From the NCBI GenBank assembly GCA_001771065.1, contig MESQ01000067.1, positions 60,180-124,179 on the forward strand: a stretch of 64,000 nucleotides of DNA, given 5' to 3'. Positions 42,499 to 49,834 of the stretch are shown piece after piece. The notes under the pieces are model-generated. The model was not told the DNA's origin, did no database searches, and saw only the letters and a list, made by a program, of their open reading frames with translations. The stretch is from Burkholderiales bacterium RIFOXYD12_FULL_59_19. Its GTDB lineage: Bacteria > Pseudomonadota > Gammaproteobacteria > Burkholderiales > Burkholderiaceae_C. Within the stretch, counting starts at the first letter, position 1; every line of letters begins with the position of its first letter. Position numbers and translations under genes: made by a program.

Positions 42499-43668
42499 TC
42501 AGACTTGAACCGGATCGCCCGACCGGGCCGAGGGTGCTGCAACAGGGGTCCGATGCGCCGGAATTCTGCCGGCCTTGATGTCATCAAGCCAAAGCTTGTG
42601 GTGTTGTTCGGCCCAGATTTCGTCCACATAGCCGGATCTCATGCCTTCATAAGCGCCCTTGGTTCCCAGCGTGCCCAGATAAATGTGGCCCATCATCATG
42701 ACCAGCATCAGCAAATTGGCCACCGAATGCACCATATGGGCGATCTGCATGGTGCTGCGGTCATAACTCAAACCCGGCAACAACTTGTCCATGGCCAGGC
42801 CCGACACCACCACCGTGATACCCAATACAAAGACACCGCCCCAAAACACCACTTTTTCACCGGCGTTGTAACGGCCCGAGTCAATTTCATGACCCGAAAA
42901 AATGCCCCCGCCTTTGAGCAACCAGGCCAGGTCGCCTTTGGCCGGCAGGTTGTCGCGCATGAAGGTCACGATCACCACCAACAAAGACACCGCAAACAAC
43001 GGACCGGCAAAGTTGTGCGCATTCTTGAGCGCGTAGGACAACCAACCAAACAGCGTGGTGCCCATGATCGGCAGCAGGAAAAACTTGCCAAATGCCATCA
43101 CGACACCAGACACCGCCAGCACGAGAAAAGCCGCCACATTGGCCCAGTGTGCGGCCCGCTCGAAGGCCGAGAAACGCTCAACCATCCGCCCGGTCGGCTC
43201 GCCATGCACCTTGATGGGACCCACCTTGAAGTGAAACAAGGCAATCGCAGCCAACACAATCAGCAGCAGCGAGCCGCCATAGGGAATCAACCAGTTGTTG
43301 CGTACCTGGCGCCAGGCCTCACCGGCATTGGTCACGCGTGAGCCCGGGTACTGGACAAAGGGCTGGATCAAGACCCCAGCCTCGGGCGCCTCGGATTTGG
43401 GCAGGCTGCTAAAACCTGCTACACCCGAGTTCACCTGGCGCCACATGGGCGCGTTGTTGCCGGGCTGCACCTTGGCGCGTTCGCCGTTGGTTTGTTTGGC
43501 GTAACCGGGGACCTCGCTGGCATCGGGCTTCACATCCACGATGTTTTGGCTCTGGATGCCCGGCATGACGGCCGCAGCGGGTGCGGGAGCAGCTGCCGGT
43601 GCGGTTTGGGCCACGGCACTGCCCCAACACAGGGCCAGCGCAGCGACGACTGAAAAGGCTTTGATCAT
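42499..43668 (-). CDS. Formate dehydrogenase cytochrome b (gamma) subunit
   Basis: 389 residues. An N-terminal signal peptide and a Pro/Ala-rich periplasmic segment (to about 140) are followed by a cytochrome b561-like four-helix membrane domain (about 140-360). His residues for heme lie in the helices, for example AAHWANVAAFLVLAVSGVVM and MVHSVANLLMLVMMMGHIYL. It anchors the enzyme and passes electrons to quinone. The N-terminal extension before the first helix is longer than in E. coli FdnI/FdoI. It is preceded by a small lipoprotein gene. Confidence 0.9.
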   Translation of the reverse strand: MIKAFSVVAALALCWGSAVAQTAPAAAPAPAAAVMPGIQSQNIVDVKPDASEVPGYAKQTNGERAKVQPGNNAPMWRQVNSGVAGFSSLPKSEAPEAGVLIQPFVQYPGSRVTNAGEAWRQVRNNWLIPYGGSLLLIVLAAIALFHFKVGPIKVHGEPTGRMVERFSAFERAAHWANVAAFLVLAVSGVVMAFGKFFLLPIMGTTLFGWLSYALKNAHNFAGPLFAVSLLVVIVTFMRDNLPAKGDLAWLLKGGGIFSGHEIDSGRYNAGEKVVFWGGVFVLGITVVVSGLAMDKLLPGLSYDRSTMQIAHMVHSVANLLMLVMMMGHIYLGTLGTKGAYEGMRSGYVDEIWAEQHHKLWLDDIKAGRIPAHRTPVAAPSARSGDPVQV

Positions 43669-43681
43669 GGTGACCTCCTGC

Positions 43682-43903
43682 TCAATTCATGCGGGTGTAA
43701 TCGTTTTGACCGTACTGGTTGCGCGCCTTCAGCTGCGACTCCCAGCTGGCCTTGTCGCCCTGCTTCCAGTCCTGATTAACAAACGCCTTGCCCGTTCCGG
43801 TATAGGCCGCGCTGTCCTTGGTGCTGGTTTCCAGCGCTTGCGGCTGGTCGCCGCAGGCACTTAAACCGGCCACCAGGACGACTGTAAAAATGATTTTTTT
43901 CAT
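43682..43903 (-). CDS. Small lipoprotein of the formate dehydrogenase operon
   Basis: 73 residues. The start overlaps the fdhB stop as ATGA. MKKIIFTVVLVAGLSACGDQ is a lipoprotein signal with lipobox LSAC (Cys 17). The short mature part is hydrophilic and Lys/Gln rich (KQGDKASWESQLKARNQYGQ). It lies between the iron-sulfur and cytochrome subunits of the enzyme, so a role in assembly or stability is plausible. The function is not known to me. Confidence 0.8.
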   Translation of the reverse strand: MKKIIFTVVLVAGLSACGDQPQALETSTKDSAAYTGTGKAFVNQDWKQGDKASWESQLKARNQYGQNDYTRMN

Positions 43904-44532
43904 GACTTTGCTCCTTCGGGGGCGGTCACGCCGGGTTGACCCGCCTGTTTGGACCCGTAGGCCGTGCCCCAGCCCCAGACCTCGGCACCCTTGCCACGGC
44001 GCAACACACGGTTGCGGAAGATGTCGGCCACCACGTCGCCGTCGCCAGCGATCAAGGCCTTGGTCGAGCACATTTCGGCGCAGACCGGCAACTTGCCCTC
44101 GGCCAGCCGGTTGCGGCCATATTTCTCGAACTCGGCCTGGCTGCCATTGGCCTCGGGACCACCGGCGCAGAAGGTGCACTTGTCCATCTTGCCGCGCACG
44201 CCAAACGTGCCTTGCGATGGAAATTGCGGCGCACCAAACGGGCAGGCGTAGGAGCAGTAGCCGCAGCCAATACACACGTCCTTGTCGTGTAACACCACAC
44301 CTTCGTCGGTGCGGTAGAAGCAGTTGACCGGGCACACCGCCATGCAGGGTGCGTCGCTGCAATGCATGCAGGCCACCGAGATCGATTTTTCACCGGGCAC
44401 ACCGTCGTTCAGGGTGACGACCCGGCGCCGGTTCACGCCCCAGGGGACTTCGTGCTCGTTCTTGCAGGCGGTGACGCAACCGTTGCATTCAATACAGCGT
44501 TCTGCGTCGCAGACAAATTTCATACGGGCCAT
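43900..44532 (-). CDS. Formate dehydrogenase iron-sulfur (beta) subunit
   Basis: 210 residues with four ferredoxin-type [4Fe-4S] cluster motifs: CIECNGCVTACKN, CMHCSDAPCMAVCPVNC, CIGCGYCSYACPF and the MDKCTFC...C..MC set. It relays electrons from the molybdenum subunit to the cytochrome. It lacks the C-terminal membrane helix of E. coli FdnH/FdoH and is correspondingly shorter. It is separated from fdhA by a 120-bp stretch holding two copies of a hairpin repeat. Confidence 0.92.
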   Translation of the reverse strand: MARMKFVCDAERCIECNGCVTACKNEHEVPWGVNRRRVVTLNDGVPGEKSISVACMHCSDAPCMAVCPVNCFYRTDEGVVLHDKDVCIGCGYCSYACPFGAPQFPSQGTFGVRGKMDKCTFCAGGPEANGSQAEFEKYGRNRLAEGKLPVCAEMCSTKALIAGDGDVVADIFRNRVLRRGKGAEVWGWGTAYGSKQAGQPGVTAPEGAKS

Positions 44533-44546
44533 GTTGTTCTCCTAAA

Positions 44547-44663
44547 TTGTTGAGGACAGAGCAAATTTGCTTCGCAAATCTTGGTCTGTCCCGCAATGTT
44601 TCAAGCTTGTTGAGGACAAAGCAAATTTGCTTCGCAAATCTTGGTCTGTCCCGCAATGTTTCA
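44547..44663 (-). repeat. Two tandem 60-bp REP-like hairpin repeats between fdhA and fdhB
   Basis: Two nearly identical units start at 44547 and 44607 (period 60 bp). Each has an outer stem GGACAGA/TCTGTCC (GGACAAA in copy 2) and an inner stem ATTTGC-TTC-GCAAAT. On the minus strand each begins TGAAAC...TTGCGGGACAGA. In the copy next to fdhA the TGA is the fdhA stop codon itself. They could stabilise the upstream message or attenuate fdhB expression. Confidence 0.8.
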
Positions 44664-47618
44664 CGCTTTTTCCACGTTGCAAACAGTTGTCTTGGTTTCC
44701 TGCATCATGGTGACGCTGTCATAACCATAGGTGGTGGCGGTGTTGATGGCCTCGCCGCGTACCACCGGCGCCGCACCGGCCGGGTAATAGGCCAGCATGT
44801 CGGCGCCCTGCCAACGCCCGGAAAAGTGGAACGGCATAAACACCGTGTCTGGGCCCACACGCTCTGTCACCAGCGCCTGCACGTTGAGGCGCGCGCCGGT
44901 GGGTGTTGAGACCCAGGCCCGCTCGCCATTGCGAATGCCTTTGTCGGCGGCCACCTTGGGATTGATCTCAATGAACATCTCCTGCTGCAACTCGGCCAGC
45001 CAGGGGTTGGAGCGGGTTTCCTCGCCGCCGCCCTCGTACTCGGTCAGGCGCCCCGAAGTCATGATGAACGGGAACTTCTCGTGCACCTTGTCCGCGATGT
45101 TTTTGTCCTGCACCGTCTTGTACAGCGTGGGCAAACGCCAGAAGGCCTTTTTGTCGTCGTGTGTCGGGTACTTGGCCACCAGGTCGGGGCGAATGCCATA
45201 CAGCGGCTCGCGGTGTTTGGGAATGGCGTCGGGGAAGTTCCACACCACGGCGCGCGCCTTGGCGTTGCCGAACACATGGCAGCCGTGCACCTTGAGCACC
45301 ACGCGCTGAATGCCACCCGACAGGTCGGTCTTCCAGTTCTTGCCTTCGGCGGCAGTTTTTTCGGCATCGGTCAAATCGTCCCACCAGCCCAGCTTTTTGA
45401 GCAGCACATGGTCAAACTCGGGGTAACCGGTGGTGATGTCGGCACCGAGCGAGTGGGAGCCATCTTCGGCCAGCAGGTTGACGCCGTCTTTTTCAACCCC
45501 AAAGTTGGCACGGAAGTTACCGCCGCCGTCCATCACGTGTTTGGAGGTGTCGTACAGGTTGGGTGAACCCGGGTGTTTGAGCTCGGGCGTGCCATAGCAG
45601 GGCCAGGGCAAGCCAAAATAATCGCCAGTGAAGTCGTAGCCGGTTTCCTTGTCCTTACCACCTTTGGCGCGCAAGGTTTTCACGTCAAACAAATGCATAT
45701 TGCGCATATGCGCCTTCAGGCGCTCCGGGCTCTGGCCGGTGTAACCGATGGTCCAGGTCCCCTTGTTGATTTCGCGCAGGATGTCTTCCGGCACTGGCTC
45801 GTCCATGCCGTTGACCTTTTGCATTTTGTAATTGACCGACAGCTCCTTGCCAAAGCCGAGCTTGTCGGCGAATTGCTGCATGATCATGTGGTCGGAACGG
45901 CTTTCCCACAAAGGCTCGATCACTTTTTCACGCCATTGCAGTGAACGGTTCGAGGCCGTGACCGAACCACTGGTTTCGAACTGGGTGGCCGCTGGCAGCA
46001 AATAGACTGCGCGGTTCGGGTTCAAATCTTCGGGTTTGCCGGGCATGGCGGCCATGGCCGCGGTGGCCGATGGGTACGGGTCAACCACCACCAGCAAGTC
46101 CAGCTTGTCCATGGCGCGTTTCATTTCCAGGCCGCGGGTCTGTGAATTGGGCGCATGGCCCCAATAGAAGACACCGCGCAAGTTGCTGTCCTGGTCGATC
46201 AGCTCGTTTTTCTCCAGCACACCGTCGATCCAGCGCGACACCGTGATACCCGGCTTGCTCATCATCGCCGGGGTGGCAAACTGCTTTTTGATCCACTCAA
46301 AGTCAACCCCCCAGACCTTGGCAAAGTGTTTCCAGGAACCTTCGACAATGCCGTAATAGCCAGGCAGCGAATCAGGGTTGGGGCCAACGTCGGTGGCGCC
46401 CTGCACGTTGTCGTGACCGCGGAAGATGTTGGTACCGCCACCACTCTTGCCCACGTTGCCCAGTGCCAGCTGCAAAATACACGAGGCGCGCACCATGGCG
46501 TTGCCGATGGTGTGCTGGGTTTGACCCATGCACCAGACCAACGTGCTGGGACGGTTCTCGGCCATCATGCGGGCCACGCGCAGAACCTGCTCTTCCTTGA
46601 CACCGCAGACCTCTTCGACCTTGTCGGGGGTCCACTGTGACATCACCTCGGCCTTGACCTTGTCCATGCCATAGACCCGGTCATTGATGTACTGTTTGTC
46701 TTCCCAGCCGTTGTTGAACACGTGGTACAACACGCCAAACAAAAAGGCAATGTCGGAGCCCGAGCGGATGCGCACGTATTCATCAGACTTGGCCGCCGTG
46801 CGGGTAAAGCGCGGGTCCACCACGATCATCTTGGTACCCGTTTCCTTGGCGTGCAGCATGTGCAGCAGGCTCACCGGGTGCGCCTCGGCCGCGTTGGAGC
46901 CGATGTACAACGCACACTTGCTGTTTTGCATGTCGTTGTACGAATTGGTCATGGCGCCATAACCCCAGGTGTTGGCCACCCCGGCCACCGTGGTGCTGTG
47001 GCAGATGCGCGCCTGGTGGTCACAGTTGTTGGTGCCCCAGAAGCTGACAAACTTGCGCAGCAAATACGACTGTTCGTTGTTGTGTTTGCTTGATCCGACA
47101 AAATAAACGCTGTCCGGGCCGCTGGCTTTCTTGAGCTCCAGCATTTTGCCGCTGATCTCGTTCAGCGCGGTGTCCCAGCTGATGCGCTGGTACTTGCCGT
47201 TGACCAGCTTCATGGGGTAGCGCAGGCGGAACTCGCCATGGCCGTGCTCACGCAGGGCCGCGCCCTTGGCGCAATGCGCACCGAGATTGATGGGCGAATC
47301 AAACACCGGCTCCTGGCGCACCCAGACACCGTTTTCAACCACCGCATCCACCGCACAACCCACCGAGCAGTGGGTGCACACGGTGCGCTTGATTTCGATC
47401 TTGCCCTCGCCCACCGCCACATTGCCGGTGGCCGCACCGGCCTTTTTCACCAGCGTCAGCTGTGACGCCGCCAAGCCGACGCCCACGCCCAGACCCGAGC
47501 GGCGCAAAAAGGCGCGCCGATCCATGGTCGGCAGCGCCTGTGACAGACCACGGCGCAGACTGTGAACGAACGTTGAGCGCGCCACACCAGGGGCACCAGA
47601 TTTCTTGGTTAACAGCAT
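44661..47618 (-). CDS. fdhA: Formate dehydrogenase catalytic (alpha) subunit, cysteine type
   Basis: 985 residues. A long N-terminus carries a Tat signal (MDRRAFLRRSGLGVGVGLAA), so the enzyme is exported folded. A [4Fe-4S] binding site follows (CTHCSVGCAV...C), then the molybdopterin domains. The position that is selenocysteine in E. coli FdnG is a normal Cys codon here (ARICHSTTVAG), so no SECIS element is needed. The annotated start gives about 31 residues before the RR motif, which is common in related bacteria; an ATG at 47525 is the alternative. It is the large subunit of a membrane-bound periplasmic respiratory formate dehydrogenase. Confidence 0.94.
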   Translation of the reverse strand: MLLTKKSGAPGVARSTFVHSLRRGLSQALPTMDRRAFLRRSGLGVGVGLAASQLTLVKKAGAATGNVAVGEGKIEIKRTVCTHCSVGCAVDAVVENGVWVRQEPVFDSPINLGAHCAKGAALREHGHGEFRLRYPMKLVNGKYQRISWDTALNEISGKMLELKKASGPDSVYFVGSSKHNNEQSYLLRKFVSFWGTNNCDHQARICHSTTVAGVANTWGYGAMTNSYNDMQNSKCALYIGSNAAEAHPVSLLHMLHAKETGTKMIVVDPRFTRTAAKSDEYVRIRSGSDIAFLFGVLYHVFNNGWEDKQYINDRVYGMDKVKAEVMSQWTPDKVEEVCGVKEEQVLRVARMMAENRPSTLVWCMGQTQHTIGNAMVRASCILQLALGNVGKSGGGTNIFRGHDNVQGATDVGPNPDSLPGYYGIVEGSWKHFAKVWGVDFEWIKKQFATPAMMSKPGITVSRWIDGVLEKNELIDQDSNLRGVFYWGHAPNSQTRGLEMKRAMDKLDLLVVVDPYPSATAAMAAMPGKPEDLNPNRAVYLLPAATQFETSGSVTASNRSLQWREKVIEPLWESRSDHMIMQQFADKLGFGKELSVNYKMQKVNGMDEPVPEDILREINKGTWTIGYTGQSPERLKAHMRNMHLFDVKTLRAKGGKDKETGYDFTGDYFGLPWPCYGTPELKHPGSPNLYDTSKHVMDGGGNFRANFGVEKDGVNLLAEDGSHSLGADITTGYPEFDHVLLKKLGWWDDLTDAEKTAAEGKNWKTDLSGGIQRVVLKVHGCHVFGNAKARAVVWNFPDAIPKHREPLYGIRPDLVAKYPTHDDKKAFWRLPTLYKTVQDKNIADKVHEKFPFIMTSGRLTEYEGGGEETRSNPWLAELQQEMFIEINPKVAADKGIRNGERAWVSTPTGARLNVQALVTERVGPDTVFMPFHFSGRWQGADMLAYYPAGAAPVVRGEAINTATTYGYDSVTMMQETKTTVCNVEKA

Positions 47619-47646
47619 GGGAGTCTCCGAAAAAAATATCTGAACC

Positions 47647-47754
47647 TTTGTGGGTCAGACCACTCGCGAAGCGACGTGCTCTGACCCCAACTAATTAAAT
47701 CTTTGTGGGTCAGACCACTCGCGAAGCGACGTGCTCTGACCCCAACCAATTAAA
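47647..47754 (-). repeat. Two tandem 55-bp REP-like hairpin repeats before fdhA
   Basis: Units at 47647-47699 and 47702-47754 differ at only one or two positions. Each has outer arms GGGTCAGA/TCTGACCC and an inner stem TCGC-GAA-GCGA. The minus-strand order after the upstream stop (TAA, TTGG.TGGGGTCAGAGCACG) parallels that of the 60-bp family near fdhB, though the bases differ. It lies between the Tat-signal protein gene and fdhA. Confidence 0.8.
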
Positions 47755-47959
47755 CCCGCGCGGTCTGGTAATAGTGCTTGACGTGCTCGCTTAACGCGTA
47801 GCCGCCACCCTTTTCAGGCTTGGGCCGGGGCAGCGATACGCTGGCTTCAGGCAGCGCCTTGACTGAAGGCAAAACACTCACGGCAACAGCCAGTGCACCG
47901 GCGGTGCCGACACCGGCAAACAGGGTGCGCCGCGACGGTCTGGAGGGGGATGAAGGCAT
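47750..47959 (-). CDS. Formate dehydrogenase region Tat-signal protein
   Basis: 69 residues. SRRTLFAGVGTAGALAVAVS is a twin-arginine signal; the short mature part (PRPKPEKGGGYALSEHVKHY) is typical of a small protein family found at the start of formate dehydrogenase operons. It is probably exported with, or helps assemble, the periplasmic enzyme. It is the first gene of the operon. Its stop codon is part of the hairpin repeat. Confidence 0.88.
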   Translation of the reverse strand: MPSSPSRPSRRTLFAGVGTAGALAVAVSVLPSVKALPEASVSLPRPKPEKGGGYALSEHVKHYYQTARV

Positions 47960-48017
47960 AAAAAGTCTCCTCAGGTGAAATGCTTATGAAGGCAAGAACA
48001 TATCCTTGATAGTGTTA

Positions 48018-48046
48018 AATCTAACAACAAGCGTGCCTTTGTTCAA
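48018..48046 (-). promoter_or_regulatory. Candidate sigma-70 promoter of the formate dehydrogenase operon
   Basis: On the minus strand TTGAAC (48041-48046) and TAGATT (48018-48023) are exactly 17 bp apart, each matching four of six consensus bases. It lies about 60 bp upstream of the Tat-signal protein gene. Confidence 0.45.
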
Positions 48047-48439
48047 GGGGGTAAACCCAAGCGCTGTCTCCGGGGCGTCAGGGGCCACACGCGCTGCGCG
48101 CTCCGGCCAATGGCATGGCTGTGATGCCCCGCCCGCGCCTAAGCAGATTACATGCCATGAAAAGCCCGAGGGCGGGCCTCCCACAAGCTGCCAGGCTCCC
48201 TGCGGGAGCAGCGCCATTGCCCGCGATGGCATTTGATTCCTGCAGCATCATGGCGAAGTGTGAACCCTGCACTTGGCACGCCAAGTTGTCATACGGTTTG
48301 CGACAAATTGTCACAAGGCCACAGCGGTTGGTCGGCGGCACAGGCAACGCTGCCACGGTGGCCACGACGCTCAACCAGGACAGAAAATATTTATTCCTGA
48401 CTAATTTAGTCAGGTCCATCGCTAGAATTCGGCCACCCC
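48047..48439. promoter_or_regulatory. Divergent control region between fdh operon and two-component genes
   Basis: About 390 bp without a gene. It contains ACTTGGCACGCCAAGT (a perfect 16-bp palindrome, 48271-48286), TTGTC/GACAA inverted half-sites near 48286-48316, and the 19-bp palindrome at 48396. A GC-rich stretch at 48060-48240 has no recognisable gene; I looked for a molybdenum-cofactor riboswitch and did not see its features. Confidence 0.4.
48396..48414. promoter_or_regulatory. 19-bp perfect palindrome upstream of the response regulator
   Basis: CCTGACTAATTTAGTCAGG, 25 bp before the ATG at 48440. A perfect palindrome this close to the start is probably an operator or overlaps the promoter of the two-component operon, for example for autoregulation. 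Confidence 0.6.
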
Positions 48440-49834
48440 ATGACGACTATTCCTGCGCCCACACGGTCTGACTCAACGCCCGCCACACACCCTGAGGGCT
48501 GGCCGGACTGGTCCATTTTGGTCGTTGACGATGAGCCCGGCATGCGCAACTTCCTGCTCAAAAGCCTGGCCCCCCGCTGCCACCAAGTGCATGTGGCCAG
48601 CAGCGCCGAAGAAGGCGCGCAATGCCTGCAACAGCAGCATGTGGACCTGATCATTCTGGACATTTCGCTGCCTGGGCAAAGTGGCGTGGCCTGGCTGCAA
48701 TCGCTGCGGGAACAGGGTTTCCGGGGCCATGTCATTTTGATCACCGCGTTTGCCGACCTGGAAACCGCCATAGACGCCTTGCGCGCAGGCGCCTCCGACT
48801 TCATCCTCAAACCATTTCGGGTACCGCAGATTTTGAATGCCATCAAGCACTGCTTTGAATGTGCCAGATTAGCGCGGGAAAATTTTGTACTCAGGCACAC
48901 CCTGTCCCGGCAAATCGACACCAGCACCGGCCTGATTGGCCACTCAAGCTTTATGCAGGCGCTGCGCGAGTCGCTGGCCCGGGTGGCCATGGTCGACAGC
49001 ACGGTGCTGCTACAAGGCGAATCGGGCACCGGCAAAGAAATGGTGGCGCGCGCCCTGCACCAGATGAGCCCACGCCAGCGCGGCCCGTTTGTACCTGTCA
49101 ACTGCGCCAGCATGTCCCCCGATCTCATGGAGGGCAGCCTGTTTGGCTATGCCAAAAGCGCCGTCAAAGGCGCACAGCACGCGCGTGACGGCCTGTTCTA
49201 CTACGCCCAGGGCGGCACCTTGTTTCTGGACGAAGTGGCCGAACTGCCGCTGGCCGTCCAGGCGTCACTGTTGCGGGCGCTGGAAGACCTGCACATTCGT
49301 CCGGTGGGCAGCAGCCAGCTGGTGCCAGTGAATGTGCGCATCATGGCCGCCAGCAACCGCACCCTCAAGAATGAAGTAGCCGCCGGGCGTTTTCGCAAGG
49401 ACCTGTATTACCGGCTGCAGGTGGTCGACATCACGATGGCGCCGCTACGTGAGCGCAGGCAAGACGTCACCGAGCTGGTTGCCCACTTCAACGCGCAACT
49501 GGCACAGCGTATGGGCGTGGCGCCCTTGCGCATCAGCGCGACGCAAATGGACTACCTGATGCAGTACGACTGGCCTGGCAACGCCCGCGAACTGCGCAAC
49601 CTGATCGAACGCTCGCTGATTCTGGGCGAGCTCAACGTGTCGGCCCTTTACGATGCCGCCGTGCGCCGTCCCCTGGCCAGCCAGAGCGCCACCACTAACC
49701 TGCAAAGCCTGGAAAAGCAGCACATCCAGTCGGTGCTCGACAGCGTACAGGGCGACAAGAGCCACGCTGCGCAATTGCTGGGCATTTCAAGGCGCACGCT
49801 GGAGCGCCGCTGCGCCGAATGGGCCGGCGCTTGA
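48440..49834 (+). CDS. NtrC-family response regulator lacking the GAFTGA motif
   Basis: 464 residues: receiver (about 25-140, phosphoacceptor in LIILDISLPGQSG), AAA+ domain (about 160-390, Walker A GESGTGKE, Walker B GGTLFLDEVAEL, Arg-finger region FRKDLYYRL) and a C-terminal Fis-type HTH (SHAAQLLGISRRTLERR). The loop that touches sigma-54 in this family, GAFTGA, reads SAVKGA here. The regulator may therefore work with a different sigma factor or act only as a DNA-binding protein. It overlaps the kinase gene by 16 bp and diverges from the fdh operon, its likely target. Confidence 0.88.
   Translation: MTTIPAPTRSDSTPATHPEGWPDWSILVVDDEPGMRNFLLKSLAPRCHQVHVASSAEEGAQCLQQQHVDLIILDISLPGQSGVAWLQSLREQGFRGHVILITAFADLETAIDALRAGASDFILKPFRVPQILNAIKHCFECARLARENFVLRHTLSRQIDTSTGLIGHSSFMQALRESLARVAMVDSTVLLQGESGTGKEMVARALHQMSPRQRGPFVPVNCASMSPDLMEGSLFGYAKSAVKGAQHARDGLFYYAQGGTLFLDEVAELPLAVQASLLRALEDLHIRPVGSSQLVPVNVRIMAASNRTLKNEVAAGRFRKDLYYRLQVVDITMAPLRERRQDVTELVAHFNAQLAQRMGVAPLRISATQMDYLMQYDWPGNARELRNLIERSLILGELNVSALYDAAVRRPLASQSATTNLQSLEKQHIQSVLDSVQGDKSHAAQLLGISRRTLERRCAEWAGA

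Noticed and set aside
44547..44663. Tandem direct repeats that might suggest a CRISPR array
   Set aside because: Only two copies, contiguous with a 60-bp period and no unique spacers; each is a self-contained hairpin. The same holds for 47647-47754. No cas gene is in the window.
44661..47618. Possible selenocysteine codon in the formate dehydrogenase
   Set aside because: The frame has no internal TGA; the active-site position is an ordinary Cys (ARICHSTT).
48274..48290. Sigma-54-like site TGGCACG...TTGTC upstream of the response regulator
   Set aside because: The -24 part is good, but the spacing is one base too long and the -12 GC is GT. The site is better explained as part of the palindrome ACTTGGCACGCCAAGT.
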